Positions 36,107-44,863 of a DNA stretch of 64,000 nt are shown here, one piece after another. The position numbers were made by a program, and so were the translations under genes. The DNA is taken from positions 1 through 64,000 of the forward strand of contig JBPOEY010000003.1 of assembly GCA_051251645.1 (NCBI GenBank), in the 5' to 3' direction. Position 1 is the first letter of the stretch. Each line of letters begins with the position of its first letter. The notes under the pieces are model-generated. The model made no database searches and was not told where the DNA came from. It worked only from the letters and a program-made list of their open reading frames with translations. Source of the stretch: Litorimonas sp051251645. Its GTDB lineage: Bacteria; Pseudomonadota; Alphaproteobacteria; Caulobacterales; Maricaulaceae.

Positions 36107-37530
36107 TCTGCGGCCTCCTTCATTTCAGACCGCTCCAGCGCCCGCAGATATTTATGCATCGCGGCAGCGGCGTCACGCCCTTCGCGTATCGCCCAGACGA
36201 CGAGGCTCGCGCCGCGCACAATATCACCCGCCGCATAGACGCCGGGCAAATTGGTTTCATAAGTCAGGGGGTTGGCTTTCACCGTGCCCCAGCGCGTTGT
36301 TGTGACCTCTTCAGACAGATCGCTCATATTCTCAGGCGTGAAGCCCAGCGCCGTAATCACCATATCGGCGGGCATGTCGAAATCTGCGCCCGGGACAGCT
36401 TCGGGCGCTTGTCGCCCAGAGCGATCCTTCGGGCCGAGACGCATCCGGTCCGCGCGAACGGAACTGACAACACCACCCGTATCTGCGACGGCTTTCGGGC
36501 TAGCGAGCCATTCAAAGCGCACGCCTTCTTCTTGCGCATTGGCGGTCTCGCGGCGCGATCCGGGCATATTGGCATGGTCGCGACGATAGAGGCAGGTTAC
36601 GGATTTCGCCCCTTGGCGCACGGCGGTGCGGACACAATCCATCGCCGTATCGCCGCCGCCGATGACGACAACATCTTTGCCGTCCGCGGTCTCGCTTGTG
36701 ATCTCATCACCAAGCCCACGCTTATTGCTGTCGATCAGGAAATCGAGCGCGGGTCGCACGCCCTGCGCGCCGCTGCCCGGAACACTGAACTCTCGCGCTT
36801 TATAAACGCCCGTCGCGATCAGGATCGCTTGATGTTTTTCGCGTAGTTTCTCAAAACTAATATCCGTGCCGATATTGCAATTGAGCACAAACTCAATCCC
36901 GCCGTTCGCGAGCCGTTTCGTCCGTCGCTCAACGATCTCTTTTTCCAGCTTGAAGTTCGGAATACCGTAGATCAGCAGCCCGCCGGCGCGGTCATGCCGA
37001 TCATAGACCGTCACTTGCCAGCCCTCGATCCGCAGCTGTTCCGCCGCCGCCAGTCCCGCTGGCCCTGCACCGATAATGCCGACACTCGCGCCGCGTTCGC
37101 GCCGAACTTTGAGCGGTTCGATCCAGCCCTGATCCCACGCCGTGTCGGTCAGATATTTCTCGACCGAGCCGATTGTGACTGTGCCGTGCCCGCTTTGCTC
37201 AATGACGCAAGAGCCTTCGCAGAGGCGATCTTGCGGACATATCCGGCCGCAGATCTCCGGCATATTATTCGTCGCGTCGGAAATCTCCCACGCTTCTTTG
37301 ATCCGCCCTTCCGCGGTCAGCTTTAACCAGTCCGGAATGTTATTTTCGAGCGGACAGTGATTCTGACAAAAGGGCACGCCGCATTGTGAACAGCGCGCGG
37401 CTTGTTCTTCGGCTTTCGCGTCGATGAACTCGCTGTAAATCTCGAGAAAATCGTCGCGGCGTTCAACCGCGTCGCGCTTTTTCGGCATGTCCCGTTCAGT
37501 CGAGACGAATTGCAGCATGCGTTCAGCCAT
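36103..37530 (-). CDS. gltD: Glutamate synthase small subunit
   Basis: A 475-residue NADPH-dependent flavoprotein that feeds electrons to GltB. An N-terminal domain holds two 4Fe-4S clusters (CSQCGVPFCQNHCP; CGRICPQDRLCEGSC), followed by the FAD motif GAGPAGLAAAEQL and the NADPH motif VVIGGGDTAMDCVR. The start at 37530 has AAGGGAG seven bases upstream. It is the first gene of the gltD-GFA-gltB unit. Confidence 0.96.
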   Translation of the reverse strand: MAERMLQFVSTERDMPKKRDAVERRDDFLEIYSEFIDAKAEEQAARCSQCGVPFCQNHCPLENNIPDWLKLTAEGRIKEAWEISDATNNMPEICGRICPQDRLCEGSCVIEQSGHGTVTIGSVEKYLTDTAWDQGWIEPLKVRRERGASVGIIGAGPAGLAAAEQLRIEGWQVTVYDRHDRAGGLLIYGIPNFKLEKEIVERRTKRLANGGIEFVLNCNIGTDISFEKLREKHQAILIATGVYKAREFSVPGSGAQGVRPALDFLIDSNKRGLGDEITSETADGKDVVVIGGGDTAMDCVRTAVRQGAKSVTCLYRRDHANMPGSRRETANAQEEGVRFEWLASPKAVADTGGVVSSVRADRMRLGPKDRSGRQAPEAVPGADFDMPADMVITALGFTPENMSDLSEEVTTTRWGTVKANPLTYETNLPGVYAAGDIVRGASLVVWAIREGRDAAAAMHKYLRALERSEMKEAAE

Positions 37531-37644
37531 GACGGCTCCCTTCGGCAGTCGAACGAGGGGCGTTCGAAGGGGCATCTTAGCGGAAGCATTTCCGGATTGC
37601 TATCAGGTGCGACAATTTGTCAATGTTAGCATATTTTTAGAAAA

Positions 37645-38364
37645 CTACTTGCTTGTGTCACAGCCGCGGTAGGCCTCCTTATAGGGCCGACCAAAACAGT
37701 CACTTAAGCGTTTTATAACGGGTAGATTTGCGGGATCTGTTAAATATCCGTCCGGCATTCTAATGGTTGGATTATTGTCGAGAAAACGTTGACGCGCCGC
37801 CTTGCTCGCGTCTGAAACCTCGGACGTTGATAGCTCTTCATACGCCGATTCGATGCCCGCTAAGTCTTGCTGAAGAAACGCCAGCGTCGCGTCAACATAA
37901 TGATTCCATTCGACATTGTCTGCGTTTTCATAAGTCCCCGCAAAGAGTGCGAGCGCGGCTGTCGTCTCGCCCGCAAAGGCTTTCATCTGCCCCGCGTGCC
38001 AGCGTAAAATTTTCACACTGTCAGGCGGCTTCGGTACGCTATACGCAATATACGCCAATATCAGATCGCCCGCCGCGCTATGACAATCATCTTTATCCCC
38101 GACAGGCCGCCATCCGCCTGTAAAATCTTGATCAAAAGCGTTTTCAGGCAGCGCCATGAGGCGATCAAATTCCGCCGCATCAACATCGCAAGCCGCCAGA
38201 TCCAGCCTGACATCGGCATCAAGCGCCGCATAGGCCCAACTCGCGTCCTCCGAAAGCACAGGCAGCGCGTCCTCCGCTGTTTGTGGCGGCGGCGCCTCTG
38301 CGTTACACGCCGCTAGGCCCAAGCCCGCCGCAACTAACAGCCCGAAAATTGCGTGGTTCAGCAT
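37645..38364 (-). CDS. Lipoprotein of unknown function
   Basis: This 239-residue protein has a lipoprotein signal (MLNHAIFGLLVAAGLGLAAC, lipobox LAAC with Cys20). The mature part is helical, with six further cysteines (for example AACD, DDCHSA, SDCFGRPYKEAYRGCD) that could form disulfides. No family is recognised. It starts five bases after the fabI stop on the same strand and is probably co-transcribed with it. Confidence 0.75.
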   Translation of the reverse strand: MLNHAIFGLLVAAGLGLAACNAEAPPPQTAEDALPVLSEDASWAYAALDADVRLDLAACDVDAAEFDRLMALPENAFDQDFTGGWRPVGDKDDCHSAAGDLILAYIAYSVPKPPDSVKILRWHAGQMKAFAGETTAALALFAGTYENADNVEWNHYVDATLAFLQQDLAGIESAYEELSTSEVSDASKAARQRFLDNNPTIRMPDGYLTDPANLPVIKRLSDCFGRPYKEAYRGCDTSK

Positions 38365-38369
38365 TGAGA

Positions 38370-39197
38370 CTACTCCTCGAGAGACGCCCGCAAAGGCCCT
38401 TCTTGTGGCATGCCGATGGCGTGAAAACCGCCGTCGACGTGATGGGTCTCGCCTGTGCAGGACAGCCCTAAATCCGAGAGCAGATAAAGCGCCGCGCCGG
38501 CGACGCCTTTGCTATCCGTATTATCCTGCATCGCGCTCGCCGCTTTGTTAAACCGGAACATGTGCCGGCCCGAGCCGATGCCTGCCGCCGCGAGTGTCTT
38601 GATCGGTCCAGCCGAGATCGCATTGACGCGAATGCCGCGCGGTCCCAAATCCGCGGCGAGATAGCGTGTCGAGGCTTCGAGCGCCGCTTTCGCTACGCCC
38701 ATGACATTGTAATTCGGAATGACGCGCTCGCTGCCCAAATAGGTCAGCGTCACCATCGCGCCATCGTCATTCATGATGGCCGCCGCGCGCCGCGCCGCAT
38801 CGACGAAGCTGTAAGCTGAAATATCGAGCGCGGATTTGAACCCTTCGCGGGTCGTTTGCTCAATGAACGAGCCGTCGAGCTGATCCTTGCCCGCAAAGGC
38901 AATCGCGTGCACGAGAAAGTCGATCTTGCCCCATTTCGATTTGAGCGCCGCGAAGACGGCTTCCATCTGATCATCATTCGTGACGTCGCAATCGAGCAAA
39001 AACTCAGACCCGACAGAGGCCGCCAGCGGCTTGACGCGCCGTTCCAGCTTCTCGCCTTGAAACGTAAACGCCAGCTCCGCGCCTTGCGCCGCCAATTGCT
39101 GCGCAATCGCCCAGGCAATCGAGTTCTTATTCGCCACGCCCATGATGAGCCCGCGTTTACCGGCCATCAATGTGCCGGTTGGAAAAGTGTCAGACAT
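38370..39197 (-). CDS. fabI: Enoyl-ACP reductase (NADH) FabI
   Basis: The 275-residue enzyme makes the last reduction of each fatty-acid elongation cycle. The variant SDR active site is Tyr163-x6-Lys170 (YNVMGVAK), with the second Tyr at 153. GVANKNSIAWAIA is the cofactor motif. AGGAGACGAA precedes the ATG. In many Alphaproteobacteria fabI follows fabA-fabB directly. Here it is more than 3 kb from fabB, with accessory DNA between. Confidence 0.95.
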   Translation of the reverse strand: MSDTFPTGTLMAGKRGLIMGVANKNSIAWAIAQQLAAQGAELAFTFQGEKLERRVKPLAASVGSEFLLDCDVTNDDQMEAVFAALKSKWGKIDFLVHAIAFAGKDQLDGSFIEQTTREGFKSALDISAYSFVDAARRAAAIMNDDGAMVTLTYLGSERVIPNYNVMGVAKAALEASTRYLAADLGPRGIRVNAISAGPIKTLAAAGIGSGRHMFRFNKAASAMQDNTDSKGVAGAALYLLSDLGLSCTGETHHVDGGFHAIGMPQEGPLRASLEE

Positions 39198-39364
39198 TTC
39201 GTCTCCTTATCTGTTGGGCGCAGAATAGGAGCGCGGACGGGACGCGGCAACGGCAAAGTTGAGGCAGTTGCCCCGGCTTCGAATTGGCCTTTTTGCCGCA
39301 GGCCGGAACGGCGGGGCGGCTGCACTCGTTAAATCCCTAACACCACCACACGGAGACGAAAGAC

Positions 39365-39580
39365 ATGGCAGGCTATAATACAGGCACAGACGTCAAATGG
39401 AGCTGGGGCAACGGCACGGGCACGGGGACAATCACCGAACGCTTTACCGATGATGTCACCCGCACGATCAAAGGCACAGAGGTCACGCGCAATGCGAGCA
39501 ACGACGCGCCCGCCTATCTGATCGAGCAAGAGGATGGCGACCGCGTGCTCAAATCCCATTCCGAAGTGAGCAAAGGCTAA
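39365..39580 (+). CDS. DUF2945 (hypervirulence-associated TUDOR domain) protein
   Basis: A 71-residue protein (MAGYNTGTDVKWSWGNGTGTG ending in SHSEVSKG-like KSHSEVSKG) that matches the small DUF2945/HVA TUDOR family, a single SH3-like barrel of unknown role found in many bacteria and fungi. GGAGACGAAAGAC precedes the ATG. Its last codons belong to a 15-base tandem repeat that continues in frame beyond the TAA stop. Confidence 0.85.
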   Translation: MAGYNTGTDVKWSWGNGTGTGTITERFTDDVTRTIKGTEVTRNASNDAPAYLIEQEDGDRVLKSHSEVSKG

Positions 39581-39635
39581 GTCAGCAAGACCGAAGTCAG
39601 TAAGACCGAAGCCAGCACAGCCGAAGCCTCACCAC
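39561..39635. repeat. Five 15-bp tandem repeats across the end of the DUF2945 gene
   Basis: Five consecutive 15-base units (39561, 39576, 39591, 39606, 39621) share the pattern CCGAAGTCAGCAAGA with changes. In the DUF2945 frame they encode EVSKx-like pentapeptides (SEVSKG stop VSKTE VSKTE ASTAE). The gene's stop codon lies within the second unit. The array reaches the 3' end of the neighbouring minus-strand gene. Confidence 0.6.
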
Positions 39636-40132
39636 GCGGTGTCCCGCACCGGGCGGCGGCGTGGGGGCGGGGACCGCAACCACTCATCACGCAGCGCGCG
39701 GCCTTGGCGCGTGTGCGATCCCATCCGCACGGGCCAGTCAATCGGGTCGAGACCCGCCTCCGGCACCAGACGATGCGTCGTCGTGAGCGCGTCGATCTCG
39801 GCGCGGAGCAGATCCTCATAGATCCCCCGCCCAAAACTGCCGCACTCACCGCAGCTTTTGCGCTGCGTCGACAGCGAGAGCAGTTCCGCCCGCACCCGAT
39901 CCCGCGCCAGACACAGCAGATCGCGGTGCCACTCCGGGCTTTCGATAAATTCGATCAGCGCCGCCCGCTCGGCGCGGATTTCGGCGCGCAGGGCGCGCAT
40001 CTCCGCATAAATCTCCGCCGTCTCCAATCGCGCGGCGGCAGCCTCCGCTTCGGCGTCGCGCGCGCGAACCCGCAAGCGATAGGTCGCGCGGCAATGATCG
40101 GGCGTCTCGGGGAGCATCGGGTCGGGGCGCAT
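39629..40132 (-). CDS. Helical protein of unknown function
   Basis: From the ATG at 40132 (AGAGGA upstream) it has 167 residues. Residues 15-70 are strongly coiled-coil (ARDAEAEAAAARLETAEIYA, then RALRAEIRAERAALIEFIES). Later come a CGECGSF pair of cysteines and PVRMGSHTRQGRALRDEWL. No family is recognised. GC is very high, and long frames occur in all registers here, so some caution is due, though the start signal and the helix pattern support a real gene. Confidence 0.5.
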   Translation of the reverse strand: MRPDPMLPETPDHCRATYRLRVRARDAEAEAAAARLETAEIYAEMRALRAEIRAERAALIEFIESPEWHRDLLCLARDRVRAELLSLSTQRKSCGECGSFGRGIYEDLLRAEIDALTTTHRLVPEAGLDPIDWPVRMGSHTRQGRALRDEWLRSPPPRRRPVRDTAW

Positions 40133-41216
40133 GGGCGGAGTCCTCTGGCATGAACAGTGAGTATTGGCCGCGCAGCATCCCATGTTCGATCAGGCGGCTT
40201 GGCCTGACACGGGAAAACAACATAGGGCGCGGACTCCCATCCATTGATGGAAAAGGGAGATAAAGGCACCATTTTACAACGAACCAAAGTCCGCGCGAAG
40301 ATGATCGGATCGACCCCGCCGTCCGGCTCTGCGACATATCTAGGCGGACCACGGCCTAACCCTGCGGTGGGAACGTACCGCCCACAGGGATCAATGGCGC
40401 GCGCAGCCCGCAAAGACCCGCAACAAACCCGGACGAGGGACCCATGGGCGCCAGACGGGTGCATAATCCCGCGCGGCCTCCCGCTCCGACATGTGCGGTT
40501 CACGGTCGCCCGCAAACCAACGCGGGACGTCCCCCGCACACACACCAAAGCCCTCACACCTGCCCACCACACCGAGGGTCTATGCACCTCCCTATGTCTG
40601 TAGCGAACCCACCGACCCTATCGGACGAATGGATGGGGTGGACACGAAAGCGTCTCTGATTTTCAATCCGGGGGATTGAAAATAGCGAAGTGCCGAACGG
40701 GGCGGCCCGTTCGGGAGGCTAATGACGTGGGTCATCTCGGAAGTGCCGAGTGGAATAACGGGGATGACCCCTTTGTTCCTCCCCCGGATAGGGGGAGGTG
40801 GGCAGTCGCGCAAAGCGCGCTGGTCGGAGGGGGAGACGCGATATTCACGCGTTTATTCCAAATCAGCGGGTCAATCACCGTCGGCCTCTCCCCCTCCGCC
40901 TCACGATGTTCGGCACCTCCCCCTGTCCGGGGGAGGAAAACACCTCGCCCACTGGCAAATCTTCGCCGACAACAACGCCGCACGAAAAGCCTCCCACAAA
41001 ACACCCCCAAAGCGCCTCCCGCTGACGTGATCAGCGGGTCCATGAACCAAGACAAGCGATCATCGCATTTGGGTTGAGCATCGCGCCATGGACAGGCCGA
41101 TCAAGTCGGCCTGAAGGAAACGTTCTATCACTCAAGGTTTCGCAGACTTAAATTAGCCTGATGCTGATCTCGCGGAACTTAGCAATCATAGCGAGCAAAG
41201 TAATAGTGAAAATAAT
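40133..41216. other. Non-coding, GC-rich accessory spacer
   Basis: About 1.1 kb without a convincing gene. Open frames exist on both strands, but their products are rich in Pro, Arg and Thr without any domain. The right part (40659-40936) is a dense set of palindromes, listed separately. At 41094-41112 a 7-pair hairpin (AGGCCGA/TCGGCCT) lies downstream of the YaaC-like gene. The composition then turns AT-rich near 41120. Confidence 0.5.
40659..40936. repeat. Palindrome cluster, MITE-like
   Basis: Several palindromes lie side by side. ATTTTCAATCC pairs with GGATTGAAAAT (40659-40683, 3-base loop). CCGAACGGG pairs with CCCGTTCGG (40693-40714). There is an ATGAC/GTCAT pair near 40721. A 159-bp nested inverted repeat has outer 23-bp arms at 40778-40800 and 40914-40936 (one mismatch) and inner 12-bp arms at 40825-40836 and 40887-40898. 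GC-rich intergenic elements of this style occur in many alphaproteobacterial genomes. The assignment to a mobile class is inference, because only one copy is in view. Confidence 0.6.
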
Positions 41217-42350
41217 TTAGACTATATTCGCTTTACTTACTTCGCGTTCAGCGAATTGACTCGCCATTAAAAAGAGAAATTGTCTTGCTTGGTTCATCAT
41301 AAATTCTTCAATGAAAGCCCCATAATTGCCTTTTAAATAAGACTCGAACTTTTGTGGTCGATATCTAACAATAGAACCAAATATGAAGAAGCCAGCAAGA
41401 ATAGAAGCTAATTGTGGGACCCTTTCTCTCTGATCATTCATGGTTAGTAAGTAGTATTTTCTATATGGAGGGGTTTGTTTAACTGTTCGCCAAAGTGATG
41501 GGCTTGTTTTCTCAACAATTTTATGGATTTTGTCTGCTGGTGATCTAGTTTGTATTGGTTCTTTAAGTTCAAACCGGACTACTGAGTCAACATCTTCGCC
41601 TTCGTAAGATTTAGTTGCTGCAACTAGGTCCCAATGTGTGGATAAACCTGTATCATTCAAAAAATCATTTTGTCCAAAACCCAAAAAACTCAAGTTGCTT
41701 CTTGATACGTCTAAACTAGCCCAAACATGTTCTTCATCACGTAAGAAGCTAATTCTATCAACACTGACAAACCGCTCATTATAACCTTGTGCGTCGGTCC
41801 AAAGCCTGTGACCTACAAGAATTTGTGAGAAAAACCTTCTGGATGAGACTTGTTTCTTTACGGGACCTATAGAGTTTCCATCAAGAGATTTTACGAAACC
41901 GTCAAACAAGTTCCTACTAGTTTTACCATAAGGGTGCCAAGTAAGTTGCATGGTGTTTAACGAGGTTTTAACTGTGTCAAAATTTAGACTTAAACCATGA
42001 TAAGAGTCTTTTACTGAAAGTTTTCCTTCAGCATATAATAAGTAGCAACGAACAAGGTTTAGAAAGCTGTAATATATTAGCAATGGATTTGTTGCTGGGG
42101 ACAGTGAATGATTAGAGGTTCTGAAAAAATCTTGGGCTTGTCTAAGGTACGCTTGTGCGTCGGAAAGGTTTTTCCCATCTAACTCATCTCGAAGTGCACT
42201 ATGAATGTATGTGAATGGATCGCTTACAAAAATGCGGCTTTGAGTTGTGCGCCTCGTGTTAGTTGCAATAGTAGGCCAAAAATCAAAGCTCACTGGTCTG
42301 TTTTTAATCTTTAAAAGGTTTCCCGATCTTTCTGCTTTAAGTCTCGCCAT
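41217..42350 (-). CDS. YaaC-like protein, AT-rich, directly behind fabB
   Basis: The 377-residue protein resembles the YaaC family. An N-terminal helical part (AYLRQAQDFFRTSNHSLSPA, then LLIYYSFLNLVRCYLLYAEG) and a C-terminal part (GSIVRYRPQKFESYLKGNYG, FIEEFMMNQARQFLFLMASQ) match the family's signature ends. The biochemical role of YaaC is unknown. The gene is clearly richer in A and T than its neighbours, which suggests transfer. It starts two bases after the fabB stop, where fabI often stands in relatives, so it would be expressed from the fabA-fabB promoter. Confidence 0.65.
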   Translation of the reverse strand: MARLKAERSGNLLKIKNRPVSFDFWPTIATNTRRTTQSRIFVSDPFTYIHSALRDELDGKNLSDAQAYLRQAQDFFRTSNHSLSPATNPLLIYYSFLNLVRCYLLYAEGKLSVKDSYHGLSLNFDTVKTSLNTMQLTWHPYGKTSRNLFDGFVKSLDGNSIGPVKKQVSSRRFFSQILVGHRLWTDAQGYNERFVSVDRISFLRDEEHVWASLDVSRSNLSFLGFGQNDFLNDTGLSTHWDLVAATKSYEGEDVDSVVRFELKEPIQTRSPADKIHKIVEKTSPSLWRTVKQTPPYRKYYLLTMNDQRERVPQLASILAGFFIFGSIVRYRPQKFESYLKGNYGAFIEEFMMNQARQFLFLMASQFAEREVSKANIV

Positions 42351-42352
42351 GC

Positions 42353-43600
42353 CTAACCCCGCTTAAAAATCACACTCCCATTCGTCCCGCCAAAGCCGAA
42401 CGAATTGCTCATCGCCGTGGTCACATCCATATCAACCCGCTCCCGCGCGATATTAATCTCGCCCAGTTCGGGGTCCAGCTCATCAATGTTGATGCTCGGC
42501 GCGACAAAGCCGCCGTCCATCATGAGGAGCGTATAGATCGCTTCTTGCACGCCGGCGGCGCCAAGCGAATGCCCCGTGAGGCATTTGGTGGCGGAGACGA
42601 GGGGGCCTGCTGTGCCTTTGCCGAACACGCGTTCAATCGCGTTGGTTTCGGCGATGTCGCCGACGGGGGTGCTGGTGGCGTGGGGGTTGATGTAATCGAC
42701 CGTTGTCAGACCCGCATCGTCCAGCGCCATGCGCATGGCGCGTTCGGCGCCTTCGCCCGACGGGGCGACCATATCATGGCCGTCGCTGGTCGCGGCATAG
42801 CCGACGATTTCGGCGTAGATTTTCGCGCCGCGCGCGACCGCGTGCTCATAGGACTCGAGCACCAGCATGCCCGCGCCGCCGCCAATAACGAAGCCGTCGC
42901 GGTTTGTGTCAAACGCGCGGGAGGCTTGTTTCGGCGTGTCGTTATATTTGCTGCTCATCGCGCCCATGGCGTCGAACAGATTGGACATGGACCATTCCAG
43001 CTCTTCGCCGCCGCCCGCGAACATTACGTCCTGCTTGCCCCATTGGATCTGCTCCGCCGCCGTGCCGATACAATGCAGCGAGGTGGTGCAGGCGCTGGTG
43101 ATGGAGAAGTTGACGCCTTTGATCTTGAAATGGGTGGCGAGCGTGGCCGAGACCGTGCTGCTCATCGCTTTGGGCACGGCAAACGGCCCGATGCGTTTCG
43201 GGCTCATATTCTTGCGGGTAATGTCGGCGGCGCGCACGATCTCGAGCGACGACGGGCCACCGGAGCCGGCAATAATGCCCGTGCGCGGATTGACGATCAT
43301 GTCCTCAGTCAGACCCGCATCGTCGATCGCCTGTTGCATGGCCAGCGCGGACCAGATGGCGGCGTCGCCCATGAAGCGGAGGCTCCGTTTGCCGATGATC
43401 TCTTTGGCTTGCTCGGACGTGTCGTCTGGCCTGCCGGAGATTTGGCTGCGAAAGCCATATTCCGCCATCTTTTCGTCGGTATCGATGCCGCAGTGGCCCG
43501 CTTTGAGGTTCTTGGCGACAGTGTCGCGATCATTGCCGATGCAGGAGATAATCCCCATGCCCGTGATGACGACGCGGCGGAGTTCGGGTTGCGTAGCCAT
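42353..43600 (-). CDS. fabB: Beta-ketoacyl-ACP synthase I FabB
   Basis: A 415-residue condensing enzyme with the Cys171-His307-His344 triad (SITSACTTSLHC, NPHATSTPVGD, CLTGHSLGAAG). With FabA it makes unsaturated fatty acids by elongating cis-3-decenoyl-ACP. Its start codon overlaps the fabA stop by one base (TAATG). The YaaC-like gene follows after two bases. Confidence 0.95.
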   Translation of the reverse strand: MATQPELRRVVITGMGIISCIGNDRDTVAKNLKAGHCGIDTDEKMAEYGFRSQISGRPDDTSEQAKEIIGKRSLRFMGDAAIWSALAMQQAIDDAGLTEDMIVNPRTGIIAGSGGPSSLEIVRAADITRKNMSPKRIGPFAVPKAMSSTVSATLATHFKIKGVNFSITSACTTSLHCIGTAAEQIQWGKQDVMFAGGGEELEWSMSNLFDAMGAMSSKYNDTPKQASRAFDTNRDGFVIGGGAGMLVLESYEHAVARGAKIYAEIVGYAATSDGHDMVAPSGEGAERAMRMALDDAGLTTVDYINPHATSTPVGDIAETNAIERVFGKGTAGPLVSATKCLTGHSLGAAGVQEAIYTLLMMDGGFVAPSINIDELDPELGEINIARERVDMDVTTAMSNSFGFGGTNGSVIFKRG

Positions 43601-44133
43601 TATTTTGCGTCCTCACTTGAGGTTTCTTCTGCCACGAACAGCCCGACGCGGAGGTCTTTGGCCTGATAGATGAGTTCGTCATCCGCATACATGCGGCCAT
43701 CGGCAATACCGAGCACAAGGCGGCGGCGGATGGCGCGTTTAATGTCGATCTCGTAGCGGACTCTCTTGATGTCCGGGGTGACTTGTCCGGTGAATTTGAC
43801 TTCGCCAACGCCGAGCGCGCGGCCACGGCCTGTGCCGCCCGTCCAGCCAAGCCAGAAGCCCACGAGCTGCCACATGGCATCCAAGCCGAGGCAGCCGGGC
43901 ATCACGGGATCGTCTTTGAAATGGCATTCGAAGAACCAGAGCGATGGGTCGATGTCGAGCGTGGCGATCATCTCGCCCTTATCATAGGCGCCGCCTGTGT
44001 CCGCGATGCGCTCGATGCGGTCCATCATCAGCATCGGCGGCAGCGGCAGCTTGGCATTGCCCGGCCCGAACAGGGACTCATTGCCCGAGACGATCAGGTC
44101 GTCATAATCATAGGAGGATTCAATTTTTATCAT
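43600..44133 (-). CDS. fabA: 3-hydroxydecanoyl-ACP dehydratase/isomerase FabA
   Basis: A 177-residue hot-dog-fold enzyme that dehydrates 3-hydroxydecanoyl-ACP and isomerises the product to the cis-3 form, the branch point to unsaturated fatty acids. The catalytic His71 and Asp85 lie in FFECHFKDDPVMPGCLGLDA. It is full length and the first gene of the fab unit. No regulator gene such as irrA or fabT is next to it. Confidence 0.96.
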   Translation of the reverse strand: MIKIESSYDYDDLIVSGNESLFGPGNAKLPLPPMLMMDRIERIADTGGAYDKGEMIATLDIDPSLWFFECHFKDDPVMPGCLGLDAMWQLVGFWLGWTGGTGRGRALGVGEVKFTGQVTPDIKRVRYEIDIKRAIRRRLVLGIADGRMYADDELIYQAKDLRVGLFVAEETSSEDAK

Positions 44134-44197
44134 CCCGCCTGTTTAAAGCGCGGCGCGCAATTGGCAAGCCGTGAGGCGATGAGAAAGAAGGCCCAGC

Positions 44198-44752
44198 TTA
44201 GCTTTCTTTGTTTGACACCACCGTGTAGCGGCCGAGCGCGGTTTTGGCATCTTCCCAGTCGGGTTTTAGTGCCAACACGCTTTTCAGGTCGTAATAGGCG
44301 CCGCGCGCATTTTCCATCCGATCATAGACCAGCGCGCGGTTATAGAGGGCTTCGGCCATTTTATCCGTCCCGAGCGCAATGGCGGTGTTATACGCCTCAA
44401 GCGCCTCTGCATCGTCGCCTTGAAGATAGAGCACGACGCCGTGATTAATGTGCGCCTCGGCGAGTTTTGGGTCTCGGTCTAGCGCCTTTTCATAATCAGC
44501 AACGGCCTTATCGAGGTCGCCCCGGCGCATCTGCAAAACCCCGCGATTGACGTAGGTCGCCGTTTTGTCATGACTGCTCATCCCACGCTCAAACGCTTCG
44601 CTGCAGGTGCGAATGGCAGAGCGGGAGCCCATGTCGCCCATCATGGCTGACTGATAACAGGATTGCGCCGCCCCTTGGCCGATGACCACGGTCTGTGCAT
44701 GGGCGAGCGCCGGGCAAAGGGCGAGGGTGGTTGCCAAGAGTGCTGTTTTCAT
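44198..44752 (-). CDS. Exported TPR-repeat protein
   Basis: A 184-residue protein from the ATG at 44752, chosen because it opens a signal peptide (MKTALLATTLALCPALAHAQ). Three to four TPR units follow (TATYVNRGVLQMRRGDLDKA, AEAHINHGVVLYLQGDDAEA, AEALYNRALVYDRMENARGA). It is a likely periplasmic scaffold protein. No ribosome site is clear. It lies downstream of fabA? No: it is upstream of fabA on the same strand, 64 bases before the fabA start. Confidence 0.8.
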   Translation of the reverse strand: MKTALLATTLALCPALAHAQTVVIGQGAAQSCYQSAMMGDMGSRSAIRTCSEAFERGMSSHDKTATYVNRGVLQMRRGDLDKAVADYEKALDRDPKLAEAHINHGVVLYLQGDDAEALEAYNTAIALGTDKMAEALYNRALVYDRMENARGAYYDLKSVLALKPDWEDAKTALGRYTVVSNKES

Positions 44753-44863
44753 GGGGATATCATACCACATTTTAGAACATTTCTGAAATCACGATTATGA
44801 CACCATAACAATCAGGCCGGAAAACAGACTTGTTCCGCATCTAAGACCCGTTAGCATCACCCT

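Noticed and set aside
36004..36846. A 280-codon plus-strand frame opposite gltD
   Set aside because: It is rich in Arg and His without any domain and lies wholly within the intact gltD and GFA genes.
40183..40660. Possible group II intron or reverse-transcriptase relic in the GC-rich spacer
   Set aside because: A few stretches resemble intron-like hairpins, but no domain V, no boundary motif and no RT frame could be found.
42545..43673. Long plus-strand frames opposite fabB and fabA (373 and 268 codons)
   Set aside because: They are antisense shadows caused by GC-rich codon bias. The products are His- and Arg-rich, and both minus-strand genes are complete enzymes.
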